From: Albibacillus kandeliae
GTDB lineage: Bacteria > Pseudomonadota > Alphaproteobacteria > Rhodobacterales > Rhodobacteraceae
Direction: 5' to 3'
NCBI RefSeq assembly: GCF_003116585.1
Contig: NZ_QEHM01000003.1
Coordinates: 420,916-484,915, forward strand
Length of the DNA stretch: 64,000 nt
Position 1 is the stretch's first letter. Each line of letters begins with the position of its first letter. Both the position numbers and the translations under genes were made by a program. The notes under the pieces are model-generated. The model was not told the DNA's origin, searched no databases, and saw nothing but the letters and a program-made list of their open reading frames with translations. Positions 9,434 to 17,299 of the stretch are shown here, piece after piece.

Positions 9434-11284
9434 GTGGCCAGCACCGATCAAGACACCCTTCTGCATCGCGTTGGGCAGACCACGTCGTACGAGAAACTCC
9501 GAAATCTCGAAACAAACATTGTCAACAACGAGGCAATGACGCCGGTCGTCCAGGCAGCGGTTCGAGCACAGTACGGGGCTCTGTCGCGCCAGGTAGTTGC
9601 CGACAGGACGGGCATCGACCTAAGCAACTTGTCGGCGGCTGAAGAGAAAATCGTTCTGGCGGTCACCGAGTATGTCGGCCTAATGAAGCGAGACCACAAG
9701 ACCGCGTCTCGAACCTTTATGCAGCTGAAAAATCGCGGGCTTATTGGCGCGGCCGAGGCAGCTGTGTCACGGGCCAAACCCACCCAAGGGTTCACAGTGC
9801 TGCAGGATGCCGATCGTTCTGACCTATCCTACGAGCAAATCATCGTAGACCATCCGGGCGAGTTTTCTGAACGTGCCCTGTGGTACGCCCGGCGCGCGCT
9901 CGGACTGACCAACGCAACGGCAAAACCGCCTTCAAATGAGGACGCCTCCACCCAAGTCCGAACCGAGCTGCTCTTGGGTTGGCTCAAGTCACGACGAGCT
10001 TCCCACCCAGGTCAAATACCAGCATACACGAATGCTGAGGCTGCCGTTGCGATGGGCATTGCGGACATGGCCAAGTTTGGACGCGCACACGGCAACATTC
10101 AATCTCGTGTCGACTATGCTTGTTACAAATTGGGTCTGCCCCCAATTGGAATGACCGCGGAGAATTGGTTCCCGATGGCGTGGACGTGGCCCGGACCGTC
10201 ATGGAGCTATCCAACCAAGGACATGCAAAGGGCGGCTCAGACGCGAGCCTGGTCAGATGACGACTTCGACCGTGTATTGCGGGAGACGCGGACGTTGCCT
10301 GGTGGAGCCCCAAAGCTTTGGAAAGACGAGGTTGCACAGCACTCAGAGCGAATCAAATCTTGGGCGACCAGCCTTGCGTCTCAGGAGGACGAGGCATTCT
10401 GGGTGTTTGTTTGTAATCCGCAAAAATGGGCGATCGACGAGTTCCTGGCGCGTGGCATTGAAGTGGACTCCTGGGGCGTACGCCCCTCAGATCGGGACAA
10501 GTTCAAGCCAGGCCAGCTGGCCATTATCCGCGTGGGTCAGGACCGGAGGAGCAAAGCGGATCGGAATGGCCGGCCACAACTAGAACCCGGAATCTACGCC
10601 ATATGCCAAGTTCTGAGCGAATCATATGAAGCTGCAGGCGCGAGCGACGAATTTTGGTCCGCGGGTAATCAACGGGAGGCCGGTTGGCCAACGGTGGCCA
10701 TCCGGTATCTGAGAACTTTCTTGGATAGCCACCTGCCGATCTCTACCGTGCGCGAAGAGGTCCCATCGGCGTCGCCCTTGCTGCTTGAGGGGTTTCAGAG
10801 TTCCTCGTTTCCGATATCCGGTGACGACTTCAGGGCCGTGACGGCGCTTCTTGGAGTTGCAGAAACCGATCTTCCACGGGCGGCTAACCAAGCCAACCTT
10901 GCAGAAGCACTTCAGAGCCTCGAGGACAAGTACAAGGATGCTGCCCCCGAAGTAAGGGAACGGCAAAGCCGATATATTGAACGCGGGCCAGTAGGATCTA
11001 AAGTCAAAAAGGTTAACGGTTTCAAATGCCAAATATGCGACCAGCTCGGTAGGAGCCCCTTCGCGTTTAATAAACCGAACGGCGAACCTTATGTTGAGGC
11101 TCATCACGTGATGCCTGTGTCCAAACTAGAGAGAGGTTCGCTGCATGCGGCGAATATCATGACCGTTTGCGCGAACCATCATCGGCAACTTCACTTCGGC
11201 GGGGTCGATGTACTCATCGCCGATAAGCACTTCGAATTGGAAATCGATGGCCAATCCATCCGCGTCGTCCGGCCCGCGGTATGA
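9434..11284 (+). CDS. EVE-HNH protein, predicted modification-dependent restriction endonuclease
   Basis: 616 residues. Residues about 320-450 form an EVE (PUA-like) domain (FWVFVCNPQKW, WGVRPSDRDKFKPGQLAII), a fold known to read modified bases. Residues 530-590 form an HNH nuclease: zinc-type Cys532/Cys535, EAHHVMP at 556-561, and CANHHRQLHF with Cys579 and His582. The first ~300 residues are unrecognised. The combination is typical of predicted type IV enzymes that cut modified phage DNA. GTG 9434 is the start, with AAGGAG 7 nt upstream. The next gene encodes another HNH enzyme 114 bp downstream. Target modification and cleavage are inferred. Confidence 0.85.
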   Translation: MASTDQDTLLHRVGQTTSYEKLRNLETNIVNNEAMTPVVQAAVRAQYGALSRQVVADRTGIDLSNLSAAEEKIVLAVTEYVGLMKRDHKTASRTFMQLKNRGLIGAAEAAVSRAKPTQGFTVLQDADRSDLSYEQIIVDHPGEFSERALWYARRALGLTNATAKPPSNEDASTQVRTELLLGWLKSRRASHPGQIPAYTNAEAAVAMGIADMAKFGRAHGNIQSRVDYACYKLGLPPIGMTAENWFPMAWTWPGPSWSYPTKDMQRAAQTRAWSDDDFDRVLRETRTLPGGAPKLWKDEVAQHSERIKSWATSLASQEDEAFWVFVCNPQKWAIDEFLARGIEVDSWGVRPSDRDKFKPGQLAIIRVGQDRRSKADRNGRPQLEPGIYAICQVLSESYEAAGASDEFWSAGNQREAGWPTVAIRYLRTFLDSHLPISTVREEVPSASPLLLEGFQSSSFPISGDDFRAVTALLGVAETDLPRAANQANLAEALQSLEDKYKDAAPEVRERQSRYIERGPVGSKVKKVNGFKCQICDQLGRSPFAFNKPNGEPYVEAHHVMPVSKLERGSLHAANIMTVCANHHRQLHFGGVDVLIADKHFELEIDGQSIRVVRPAV

Positions 11285-11398
11285 TCGCATGTGATTGAGC
11301 CCCCCCTTGCTCTCAAACCGGGTCCGGTGGAGTGGGCGGGCCAGGGCCGTCGATGGGAAGCCCGTCGATGGGGTGGGGTTGGCGACGAGGAGGTTGGC

Positions 11399-12673
11399 AT
11401 GGCGCTTTCAGACATCGATCGGGCGGTGGTTCTCACCGCCATCGAGGAGTTTGACCGGCTCGGCCGGGATGGGTTCTTGCAGCGGTATGGGTTTGGCCGA
11501 TCGCGGGCGTATTTTCTTCGGCATGGCGGCAAGCTCTACGACTCGAAAGCGATCATCGGGGTCGCGCATGGGTATTTGGGGGAGAATTGGGGGCGGCTTT
11601 CGGCAACGCAGTTCAGTGGCGGCGAGGCAACCGTCGCGCAGACGCTACGCGGCCTCGGCTTCGAAGTTCAGGTGTCTGCAGTCCCGCCCGGTGCTTCCAG
11701 GGCCGACAACCTTTCACCCGAGGGGTTCGCCTATTGGTGGGTCAACAACAAGCAAACCTACAGCCACGAGATTAGCGGCGGCTATCTGTGGTCGCCGACG
11801 GAACGAAGAGATGGGGGGCGCAATGAATTCTATGAGAATATGAAGCGCGTGCGCCCCGGAGACGTCGTGTTCGCTTTCGCCGGAGGAGAAATCAAGGCGG
11901 TTGGCATCTGCTCGGCTCCAGCGATCCTCGCGCTTAAGCCCGGAGAATTTGGAGCGGCCGGTGATGCCTGGGGTAACGAAGGATGGAGGCTTCCGGTGGA
12001 ATTCACCCGTCTGAGCACGCCGCTGCGGCCGAAGGACCACATGGATGTCCTCGCGCCCACCCTGCCAGAAAAATACTCTCCCATTCAGTCTAATGGAAAC
12101 GGCAACCAGGGCGCGTATTTAGCTGCCGTGCCGGTCGCGATGGCCCAAGCGGTGATCGACCTTCTGGGTTCATATTGGGCCGAAGTCGACCGAGGCGCCA
12201 CAATCGAGCCCGCTCACCAGATTGAGGCAATCGAGGCGTCCGAGGAGGAAGTCGAGCAAGAACTTCGTAACCGCACTGATCTTAATGAGACTGAGAAGCT
12301 GCAACTCGTCAAATCGCGCCGCGGGCAGGGTATCTATCGGCAGAACCTGGAGCGCTTCGAGAAGGCTTGCAGGATTACGCGCGCGGCGAACCGACGCCAC
12401 CTTCGCGCAAGCCACATCAAACCCTGGCGCGCGGCAACGACCTTCGAGAAACTAGACGGCAACAATGGACTGCTGCTGAGCCCGCACGTCGACCATCTTT
12501 TTGATCAGGGTTTCATCAGTTTTGCCGATGACGGAGCGCTACTGGTATCGCAACAGGCTGATGTAGAAACGCTGTTCCTTTGGGGGATCGACCTTGAAGG
12601 CAACTATGGGCCCTTCAGGTCCGAACAGCTGCCATATCTGGCGTTCCATCGAGATTTCGTTTTCAAGTGGTGA
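11399..12673 (+). CDS. HNH endonuclease with EVE/PUA-like reader domain (McrA-like)
   Basis: 424 residues. The N-terminal ~90 residues resemble a ScoMcrA-type head (RAVVLTAIEEFD, DSKAIIGVAHGYLG). Residues about 108-258 look EVE/PUA-like (AYWWVNNKQTY, GGYLWSP, VRPGDVVFAF). An acidic helix leads to an HNH_2 nuclease at about 310-380 (RASHIKPW, NGLLLSPHVDHLFDQGFISF). It is probably a second modification-dependent restriction enzyme, using a different HNH subtype from its neighbour. ATG 11399 is chosen because GAGGAGG lies 6 nt upstream; the longer frame from 11291 has no support. Modification dependence is inferred from architecture. Confidence 0.85.
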   Translation: MALSDIDRAVVLTAIEEFDRLGRDGFLQRYGFGRSRAYFLRHGGKLYDSKAIIGVAHGYLGENWGRLSATQFSGGEATVAQTLRGLGFEVQVSAVPPGASRADNLSPEGFAYWWVNNKQTYSHEISGGYLWSPTERRDGGRNEFYENMKRVRPGDVVFAFAGGEIKAVGICSAPAILALKPGEFGAAGDAWGNEGWRLPVEFTRLSTPLRPKDHMDVLAPTLPEKYSPIQSNGNGNQGAYLAAVPVAMAQAVIDLLGSYWAEVDRGATIEPAHQIEAIEASEEEVEQELRNRTDLNETEKLQLVKSRRGQGIYRQNLERFEKACRITRAANRRHLRASHIKPWRAATTFEKLDGNNGLLLSPHVDHLFDQGFISFADDGALLVSQQADVETLFLWGIDLEGNYGPFRSEQLPYLAFHRDFVFKW

Positions 12674-12723
12674 GAGCGATGGTTAGCTACACAATAGCTC
12701 GTGAGAGAGGGTGGTCTGGGAGC

Positions 12724-12748
12724 GCCATACGCTGCACATGCGTATGGC
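12724..12748 (+). terminator. Hairpin after the HNH pair
   Basis: GCCATACGC (12724-12732), 7-nt loop, GCGTATGGC (12740-12748): a perfect 9-bp stem 50 bp past the stop codon. No T-tract follows, so it may be an mRNA-stabilising or factor-dependent end. The remainder of 12674-12908 shows no gene. Confidence 0.5.
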
Positions 12749-12908
12749 CCGTGCCTGGCCTGGCGTACGCCGTATTTGCAGGGTTTGGTTGGGCCACCCA
12801 CCGCGTGCGATAGTTCTTAACATTAGGGCGCTTACGCGCAGTGCAGCATCGCGGTCAAAATCGATGTCCCAACCTCATTTAGCGAGCTCAAATCAACACG
12901 AGGTAAGA

Positions 12909-13019
12909 TATGGGATTTAGTCGGGATAGCGCTGATGCTAGGGGTCCTCTAGGGCACCTGATTCAGAGCCTCCAAGATATTTCCCGCAACGGAGATGCTG
13001 TTGACCAAGGTTGCAAATA
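12909..13019 (+). CDS. Possible 36-residue leader ORF overlapping the HEPN-like gene
   Basis: Short frame starting at ATG 12909 with a good ribosome site (GAGGT about 6 nt upstream) and ending at TAA 13017-13019, inside the next gene in another frame. The product has no recognised domain. It may be a coupled leader peptide, a small partner protein, or the true N-terminus of the next protein separated by a frameshift. The next gene's own start has a poor ribosome site, which is why this frame is worth recording. Confidence 0.35.
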
Positions 13020-13879
13020 AGATGAGGAAGACACCGCTTGCGTCGAGATTCATAAAGCAAATCAATCGCGTGAACGACCAGATTTGCTTTTCGGCACTTC
13101 AGCAGTGGGATTCAAAAATTCGGCTTGATGCGATTGCGAAGGACCATGCTGATGCATTTTCAACCGAAGTCTTCAAGAACAATCCCTATGCAAAACGGAT
13201 CCATCGCCGTGTCACAGAATTACCAGAGCTATCGCATGACGCTCAAGCGGTTGCTCTTCAGACCGGTGTCGTGGCTTCTGTGGAGCACGTACTTGCCTAT
13301 ATGCAGGAAGTGCAGGATTTCCGCGAGGGCCTGGTCGCCGAAACTGGTGCGCCTATCCGTGAGGATGCTGAAGAGGAGCAACTGCGTCGAAAAATTGAGC
13401 TGTGGCGAGGAGCGCCGCCTGCCAGTAGCTACTTCCGGACACTGGGTTGCTTTCGGCATTTGCGAAACCACTACGCGCATGTGAACGAGAAGCCAACTCA
13501 GGCATTCCTGAGCTATATCAAATCGTATGGCGCTCCGCTGAACACCTTTTGGGGCAAACGTGTGATCGACATTCACGGAGTGGACTTCAAGTCCCTACCA
13601 ACGACAGCTCTCACTCCGGAGCTTGCGTTCGGGATGATGAACCTTCTGCGTGTCTGCCTGAGTGAAGTGGACCAAATGATCGCTGATTCCCTCCCCCACG
13701 CCGATAAGGTGAGATGGATTGTCATGGAGATTCGACTGAAACCAGGCAACCGCGACCTGGAGCGTGCACGCCTGGTTCGTAAGGTTACAACCCGCCTGAA
13801 GATAGACTGGGGCCAGGAGGTGGATGAGAGCCAGGTTGAACGAGCTATCGAGGGCATTCACATCGCTCCAAAAGCTTAG
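12995..13879 (+). CDS. HEPN-like protein of unknown function (RNxxxH motif)
   Basis: 294 residues, mostly predicted helical, soluble. FRHLRNHYAHVNEKP contains Arg157-Asn158-x3-His162, the RNxxxH form of the HEPN ribonuclease motif, within the expected long-helix context. Many HEPN proteins in defence islands are RNA-cutting toxins or abortive-infection effectors; that role is inferred here only from motif and location. Start choice is uncertain: ATG 12995 has GGAG immediately adjacent, and ATG 13022 is an alternative. No antitoxin-like partner is adjacent on the same strand except the 36-residue ORF. The 290 bp after it (13880-14169) are AT-rich, with no gene seen. Confidence 0.6.
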   Translation: MLLTKVANKMRKTPLASRFIKQINRVNDQICFSALQQWDSKIRLDAIAKDHADAFSTEVFKNNPYAKRIHRRVTELPELSHDAQAVALQTGVVASVEHVLAYMQEVQDFREGLVAETGAPIREDAEEEQLRRKIELWRGAPPASSYFRTLGCFRHLRNHYAHVNEKPTQAFLSYIKSYGAPLNTFWGKRVIDIHGVDFKSLPTTALTPELAFGMMNLLRVCLSEVDQMIADSLPHADKVRWIVMEIRLKPGNRDLERARLVRKVTTRLKIDWGQEVDESQVERAIEGIHIAPKA

Positions 13880-14169
13880 GCCTCTTTTTAGTCTTGGGTC
13901 GTTCAGCCAGCTTCCGCGCTCTACCTCTTGGTAGGTGCCTGCCAACTCCAGTTTCCACCGCCCGAAATTCAAACGGCTGATGGCCCCGGCAAAATGTGCC
14001 GCAACGCTCTAGACCGCTACTCTCGGCGCGGCAGAGCCGGTCGCGACATCTGATTGAACGTTTCTATTGATACACTTAATTAAATAAAAAAGCTGTATTC
14101 TTTCAGGTACTTAGCTATAATAGGGGAGCGAGCCTGCGATTTGGAAAATGGAGCCGTCTCCACGCTACA

Positions 14170-14961
14170 CTACAGCCCCCGCTCTTTCAAATACTGGCCA
14201 GTACCATTGATGATGCCCTCAATCAGGGTAACGCAATGGGCGCAGAATGCCGGCGTCATGTAGAACAGCCACGGCTTGCCGGAGCGATGCGCTAACTCGA
14301 ACCAGGTCTCTGGCCAGTTAGACCTTTCTTCATCGAAGTTAGCGATGGTTGCTTCAGGCCACTCAAATCCGTTGTGGAACATGTTGTTCCGATACTTGTT
14401 CAATGCCGAAAGCGATTTGCTCAGCTCATGAGGTAAGAACGGGAGCAAGTCGATTGCCTCAGATAACTGCACAGCGCCCATAGCGAAGCCTCGCATTTCT
14501 TTTCCATACTCCGCATAGAACTGTGGCTTCCAACGTTTGTTCGACTTTAAGGCAATCCGCGGGTGGTCAGATTTGATTTCTGTTCGAGTCTTCAACCCCT
14601 CGAATAGCTCGACAAACAGCGACTCGATAAAGGGAGCGAGCATGCCGACTGCGGCCATGCTGTGTGCCGAGGCTTGGAAGGTCATCCGCCAGAAACGTTC
14701 GTCTCGGAGGCTATCAAGCCCTCCGTCATGATCGCCGCCCCAGCTTGGATCGGTGTCGAGCACATCCAATCGGTATGCCTCAGCTTCACGTGCTTCCTCA
14801 TGGTTGCGCAGGGTCCGTTTGATGGCGTCGAGTTGCTGATCGAGCAAAGTGTGGAGGAGTAGATTCATTGCATGGTCGCGTGGCGATAAGCTGTCGCGCA
14901 GGCGGCGTGCCATCTCGGCGGGATCAACATCAAAGCCGGAAAAGAAACCCTTTTTCGTCAA
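14170..14961 (-). CDS. HEPN-like protein, last gene of the XRE operon
   Basis: 263 residues, no signal peptide, helical. LNKYRNNMFHNGFEWP contains Arg191-Asn192-x3-His196, an RNxxxH HEPN-type motif followed by the Asn-Gly turn often seen after it. The family is otherwise unrecognised. I place the start at TTG 14961: AGGAGAG lies 9 nt upstream and the longer ATG start (15048) would overlap the preceding gene by 68 bp. It lies 19 bp after that gene's stop codon and is probably co-transcribed. Possible effector (RNase toxin) of a toxin-antitoxin or abortive-infection system; function not shown. Confidence 0.6.
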   Translation of the reverse strand: MTKKGFFSGFDVDPAEMARRLRDSLSPRDHAMNLLLHTLLDQQLDAIKRTLRNHEEAREAEAYRLDVLDTDPSWGGDHDGGLDSLRDERFWRMTFQASAHSMAAVGMLAPFIESLFVELFEGLKTRTEIKSDHPRIALKSNKRWKPQFYAEYGKEMRGFAMGAVQLSEAIDLLPFLPHELSKSLSALNKYRNNMFHNGFEWPEATIANFDEERSNWPETWFELAHRSGKPWLFYMTPAFCAHCVTLIEGIINGTGQYLKERGL

Positions 14962-14980
14962 ACCGCATTCTCTCCTTTCC

Positions 14981-15514
14981 TTAATTTTCGTATCCGAAAC
15001 GAATGTCGCGACTGTAGGATAGGTCAGCGGCCCGGCAGAGCGCCTCAAGGGCTCTAACCAAGTCTTTTTGGCCTATATTCTCACTCACATACCATCCGGA
15101 TGACGTCTTCTTCGTAGGCAGGTCAGTCCGCCCAGCATGAACGGCAGCAGGTGTTCTAGCCACATATGCCCGCGTTCGCGCCCGCATTTGTGCCAAGTTC
15201 GCAACTGCCTCAGGAGCAACATCGTGGATAGTATCGATCACTTCTGCAAAGAAGGATGCCAGTGTGTCGGAGGCAATCTCTCTGCCGAGTACCTCGCCTG
15301 TGTAGATTCCAGTCTTCATAGACAGTGTTGTTTGGGGCGTATGAGCATGTGCAGCTTTTGGGGTAGCCGTTATTCGCCTGTTGCTTTCGCTGCCGCACGT
15401 GATGCGCCGCCGGATGACCTGGTCGACTGTTTCCGCATCATGAAGCCGTTGCGACATCAGTAGCGCCACCGTGGAATGCGACAACTCCACCAGAAAATTC
15501 TCACCGATGTTCAT
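14981..15514 (-). CDS. Hypothetical protein, third gene of the XRE operon
   Basis: 177 residues, soluble, no recognised family. The N-terminal 60 residues are basic-polar (QVIRRRITCGSESNRR). The C-terminal part contains a compact segment (TSSGWYVSENIGQKDLV) that looks like a small folded domain. It overlaps the preceding gene by 4 bp and has a strong ribosome site (GGGAGGG 7 nt before ATG 15514). Its place between a DUF4258-like small protein and a HEPN-like protein suggests a structural or adaptor role in one complex; this is inference. Confidence 0.6.
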   Translation of the reverse strand: MNIGENFLVELSHSTVALLMSQRLHDAETVDQVIRRRITCGSESNRRITATPKAAHAHTPQTTLSMKTGIYTGEVLGREIASDTLASFFAEVIDTIHDVAPEAVANLAQMRARTRAYVARTPAAVHAGRTDLPTKKTSSGWYVSENIGQKDLVRALEALCRAADLSYSRDIRFGYEN

Positions 15515-15804
15515 TTGGTTTCCCTCCCTCTTCTTAGGGTACGTCTTTGATCAGACTCTTTTGAGCGGTACGCGGTGATCAAGGTCTCACCCTCGACGAC
15601 AAGCTTGATCCCGCGCAGCCTCTCAAGCTGTTGAATTTCTTGCTTTCGGCGAAGGATCTCCCTGTCCACATCACTATTCGTGAGGAGATACGCATCCGGC
15701 GAAACCTGGGTCGCAGAGTTGAGGAGCAAGTCCACATCGCGCGGCCGGATCCCCCGCTGGTTCAGTCGCCTTTCGGCGTGACGCGTTCTGCAGACATCAA
15801 GCAT
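15511..15804 (-). CDS. Small DUF4258/BrnT-like protein, second gene of the XRE operon
   Basis: 97 residues. RHAERRLNQRGIRPRDVDLLL near the N-terminus and KLVVEGETLITAYR near the C-terminus follow the pattern of DUF4258-like small proteins (HAxxRxxxRGI, then a strand ending in TxYR), whose fold is related to RelE/BrnT toxins. The assignment is from pattern only. ATG 15804 has GGAGG 6 nt upstream, and the gene overlaps the XRE gene by 8 bp and the next gene by 4 bp. Possible toxin or RNA-binding partner. Confidence 0.6.
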   Translation of the reverse strand: MLDVCRTRHAERRLNQRGIRPRDVDLLLNSATQVSPDAYLLTNSDVDREILRRKQEIQQLERLRGIKLVVEGETLITAYRSKESDQRRTLRRGRETK

Positions 15805-16768
15805 TTTTGCCTCCGCCAGAGGGAAGTCTGAGATCAGGTGCCTGGCTGAAGAGCTCAGCCATCTGTTGTTCTCTCTCTCGCCGAAGTCCTGCGGGGTATT
15901 TCGACTCTAACCAGGCCGCTCGTTCGTTCAGCTGCTCAGGCGCGCTGAGATCTTTTGGGATGTCACGGATGCGAGCGTAGCCGTGCTGAAGAGCAAGGCG
16001 AGCCCACTCGTTGTCTCCGCAGATTTCCTGGACTTCCTCGTGCAAGACACAAGCCGCTTCGGGCAGGCCGTCTTCAAGTATGCGGGGCACATCATCCAAG
16101 CTGTCTTTGATGTTCAAATCGAGTGATTTTGCCATCGACCAGAGAAAGTCTACGAACGGGTTTCCCTCGTCTGGATCGAACGGCCAGACAGCATAGCCGT
16201 GTTTCTCCGCTGATCTTTGGATTATTTGGCCAAAGAGGTCTCGCGCCGCGATAGATTCCTTCTCGTCGTAGTACGCATTGTCGAAATCGCTGCGCGCTAC
16301 CTCCCCATGCTGCAAGTGTGATGGAAGACTGGCTGAGTATTCCTCAAATGCGTTCGACAGTTCTTCGAGCTTCTGACCCCGTTCACGCAAGCTCATCTCA
16401 GCAAGAAGAGCCGCAAACAGGGGCGCCATGTCGAGCTGCCTCTTGGCCGAAATTCCATATTTCTGCTCGACTAGCGCAAGTGAAAGTGCAGTGTCGCCGT
16501 GCAGAAATGTGTTGATTTTTCTGTATCCCCAGCTGCGCAGAAGCGCTTCGTTTACGCTTTCTTCGCCTGGGTCGGCCGCCAGTTTTTCCGCCGTAGTCCC
16601 GAGTGCCTTGGCCAGGCGCTCCACAGTTACCAGCCGGATTTTCTCGGGATCGGCTTCCCCGTTCTCAATCCGGCTAATGGTCTTGCGGGACACACCTGCC
16701 TTTTCCGCAAGGGCCTCTTGGGACAGATCGCCACGCAGCTTCTTGAGTGTCTCAGGTTTGATGGGCAT
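15797..16768 (-). CDS. XRE-family transcriptional regulator with long C-terminal extension
   Basis: 323 residues. The N-terminal HTH_3 domain (about 4-60) reads LSQEALAEKAGVSRKTISRIENG, a textbook XRE helix-turn-helix. The remaining 260 residues are acidic, helical and unrecognised, much longer than a simple repressor, so they may sense a ligand or bind a partner. ATG 16768 is chosen because GGGG lies about 8 nt upstream and the HTH starts directly after; the longer frame from 16795 is less likely. It is the first gene of a four-gene operon and probably represses it, perhaps through the dyad at 16815-16848. Confidence 0.85.
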   Translation of the reverse strand: MPIKPETLKKLRGDLSQEALAEKAGVSRKTISRIENGEADPEKIRLVTVERLAKALGTTAEKLAADPGEESVNEALLRSWGYRKINTFLHGDTALSLALVEQKYGISAKRQLDMAPLFAALLAEMSLRERGQKLEELSNAFEEYSASLPSHLQHGEVARSDFDNAYYDEKESIAARDLFGQIIQRSAEKHGYAVWPFDPDEGNPFVDFLWSMAKSLDLNIKDSLDDVPRILEDGLPEAACVLHEEVQEICGDNEWARLALQHGYARIRDIPKDLSAPEQLNERAAWLESKYPAGLRREREQQMAELFSQAPDLRLPSGGGKNA

Positions 16769-17178
16769 TTTGTTCCCCAAAACTTCTGATCTCAAATATA
16801 TGGCTCACAATTCATGAGTAATATAGAAACTTCAGTGTAATTTACTCAGAACGACTGCGTCTTTTTGAGGAATGAAGTCCTGGAATGTCCCAAAAGGTGG
16901 CACTTCGGCATGTGCTAGGCTCCTTCTTAAGGTCGCTCCATGGCGGCCTTTCCCAACATGAGACTTTTGGTGACACCGCAGCGCCAGGCGGTTCAAAGTG
17001 GACGGCCAAAGCCCCGTGAGCGCGGTTAGTAGGGGATTAGTAGGGAATGTACGTCAAACGTTCTCTATCTTGGTCCGGCGCTGTCCAAGAGCGACTATAG
17101 AAATAGTGATTTAATCGTAATGAGTTATGCGACTTCAGACAGCTTCGTCCGGTTATGTCCAACATATGGACGGCAAAA
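16769..17178. other. XRE operon promoter region and island edge
   Basis: No gene seen. The first ~90 bp is AT-rich and carries the likely promoter of the leftward XRE operon. The rest is island-edge sequence containing a near-direct repeat TTAGTAGGG at 17026-17034 and 17036-17044 and a dyad GTCC-N7-GGAC at 17157-17171, either of which could be an integrase arm site. Confidence 0.45.
16815..16848. promoter_or_regulatory. Inverted repeat upstream of the XRE gene (candidate operator)
   Basis: TGAGTAA (16815-16821) and TTACTCA (16842-16848) are perfect inverted 7-mers in an AT-rich stretch 47-80 bp before the XRE start. Centre-to-centre spacing is 27 bp, so each may be a half-site or separate operator. 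Autoregulation is inferred. Confidence 0.4.
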
Positions 17179-17223
17179 TTCGTAATGATGGGGTCGGGGG
17201 TTCGAGTCCCTTCAGCGGCACCA
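17179..17223 (+). other. Attachment-site scar: 3' half of a tRNA-Thr(CGT) gene
   Basis: The sequence reads as the 3' half of a tRNA: anticodon loop TTCGTAA (anticodon CGT, 17179-17185), 3' anticodon stem TGATG, a 5-nt variable loop, T-arm GGGGG-TTCGAGT-CCCTT, acceptor strand CAGCGGC, A and CCA (17221-17223). No 5' half, D-arm or matching anticodon-stem strand lies before it. This is what is left at one end of an element inserted into a tRNA 3' end. The identity as Thr rests on the anticodon. GC and gene content change here from island to core chromosome. Confidence 0.8.
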
Positions 17224-17299
17224 CTTCTCCGGCCCGGATGGCCGTTTCTTCCTTCAAGATCAGTGGAATGCCGCCGCCGGGAGGGCATTGCCCCTAGCG

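Noticed and set aside
17179-17223. Complete tRNA gene
   Set aside because: Only the 3' half folds; there is no 5' acceptor strand, D-arm or 5' anticodon stem upstream.
1-17223. CRISPR array or complete prophage
   Set aside because: No regularly spaced repeats of CRISPR type; no capsid, portal, terminase or tail genes.
17037-17288. Small minus-strand ORF reading through the tRNA fragment (contains AEGTRTPDPIIT)
   Set aside because: This peptide pattern is the well-known false ORF produced by reading a tRNA T-arm and anticodon arm backwards.
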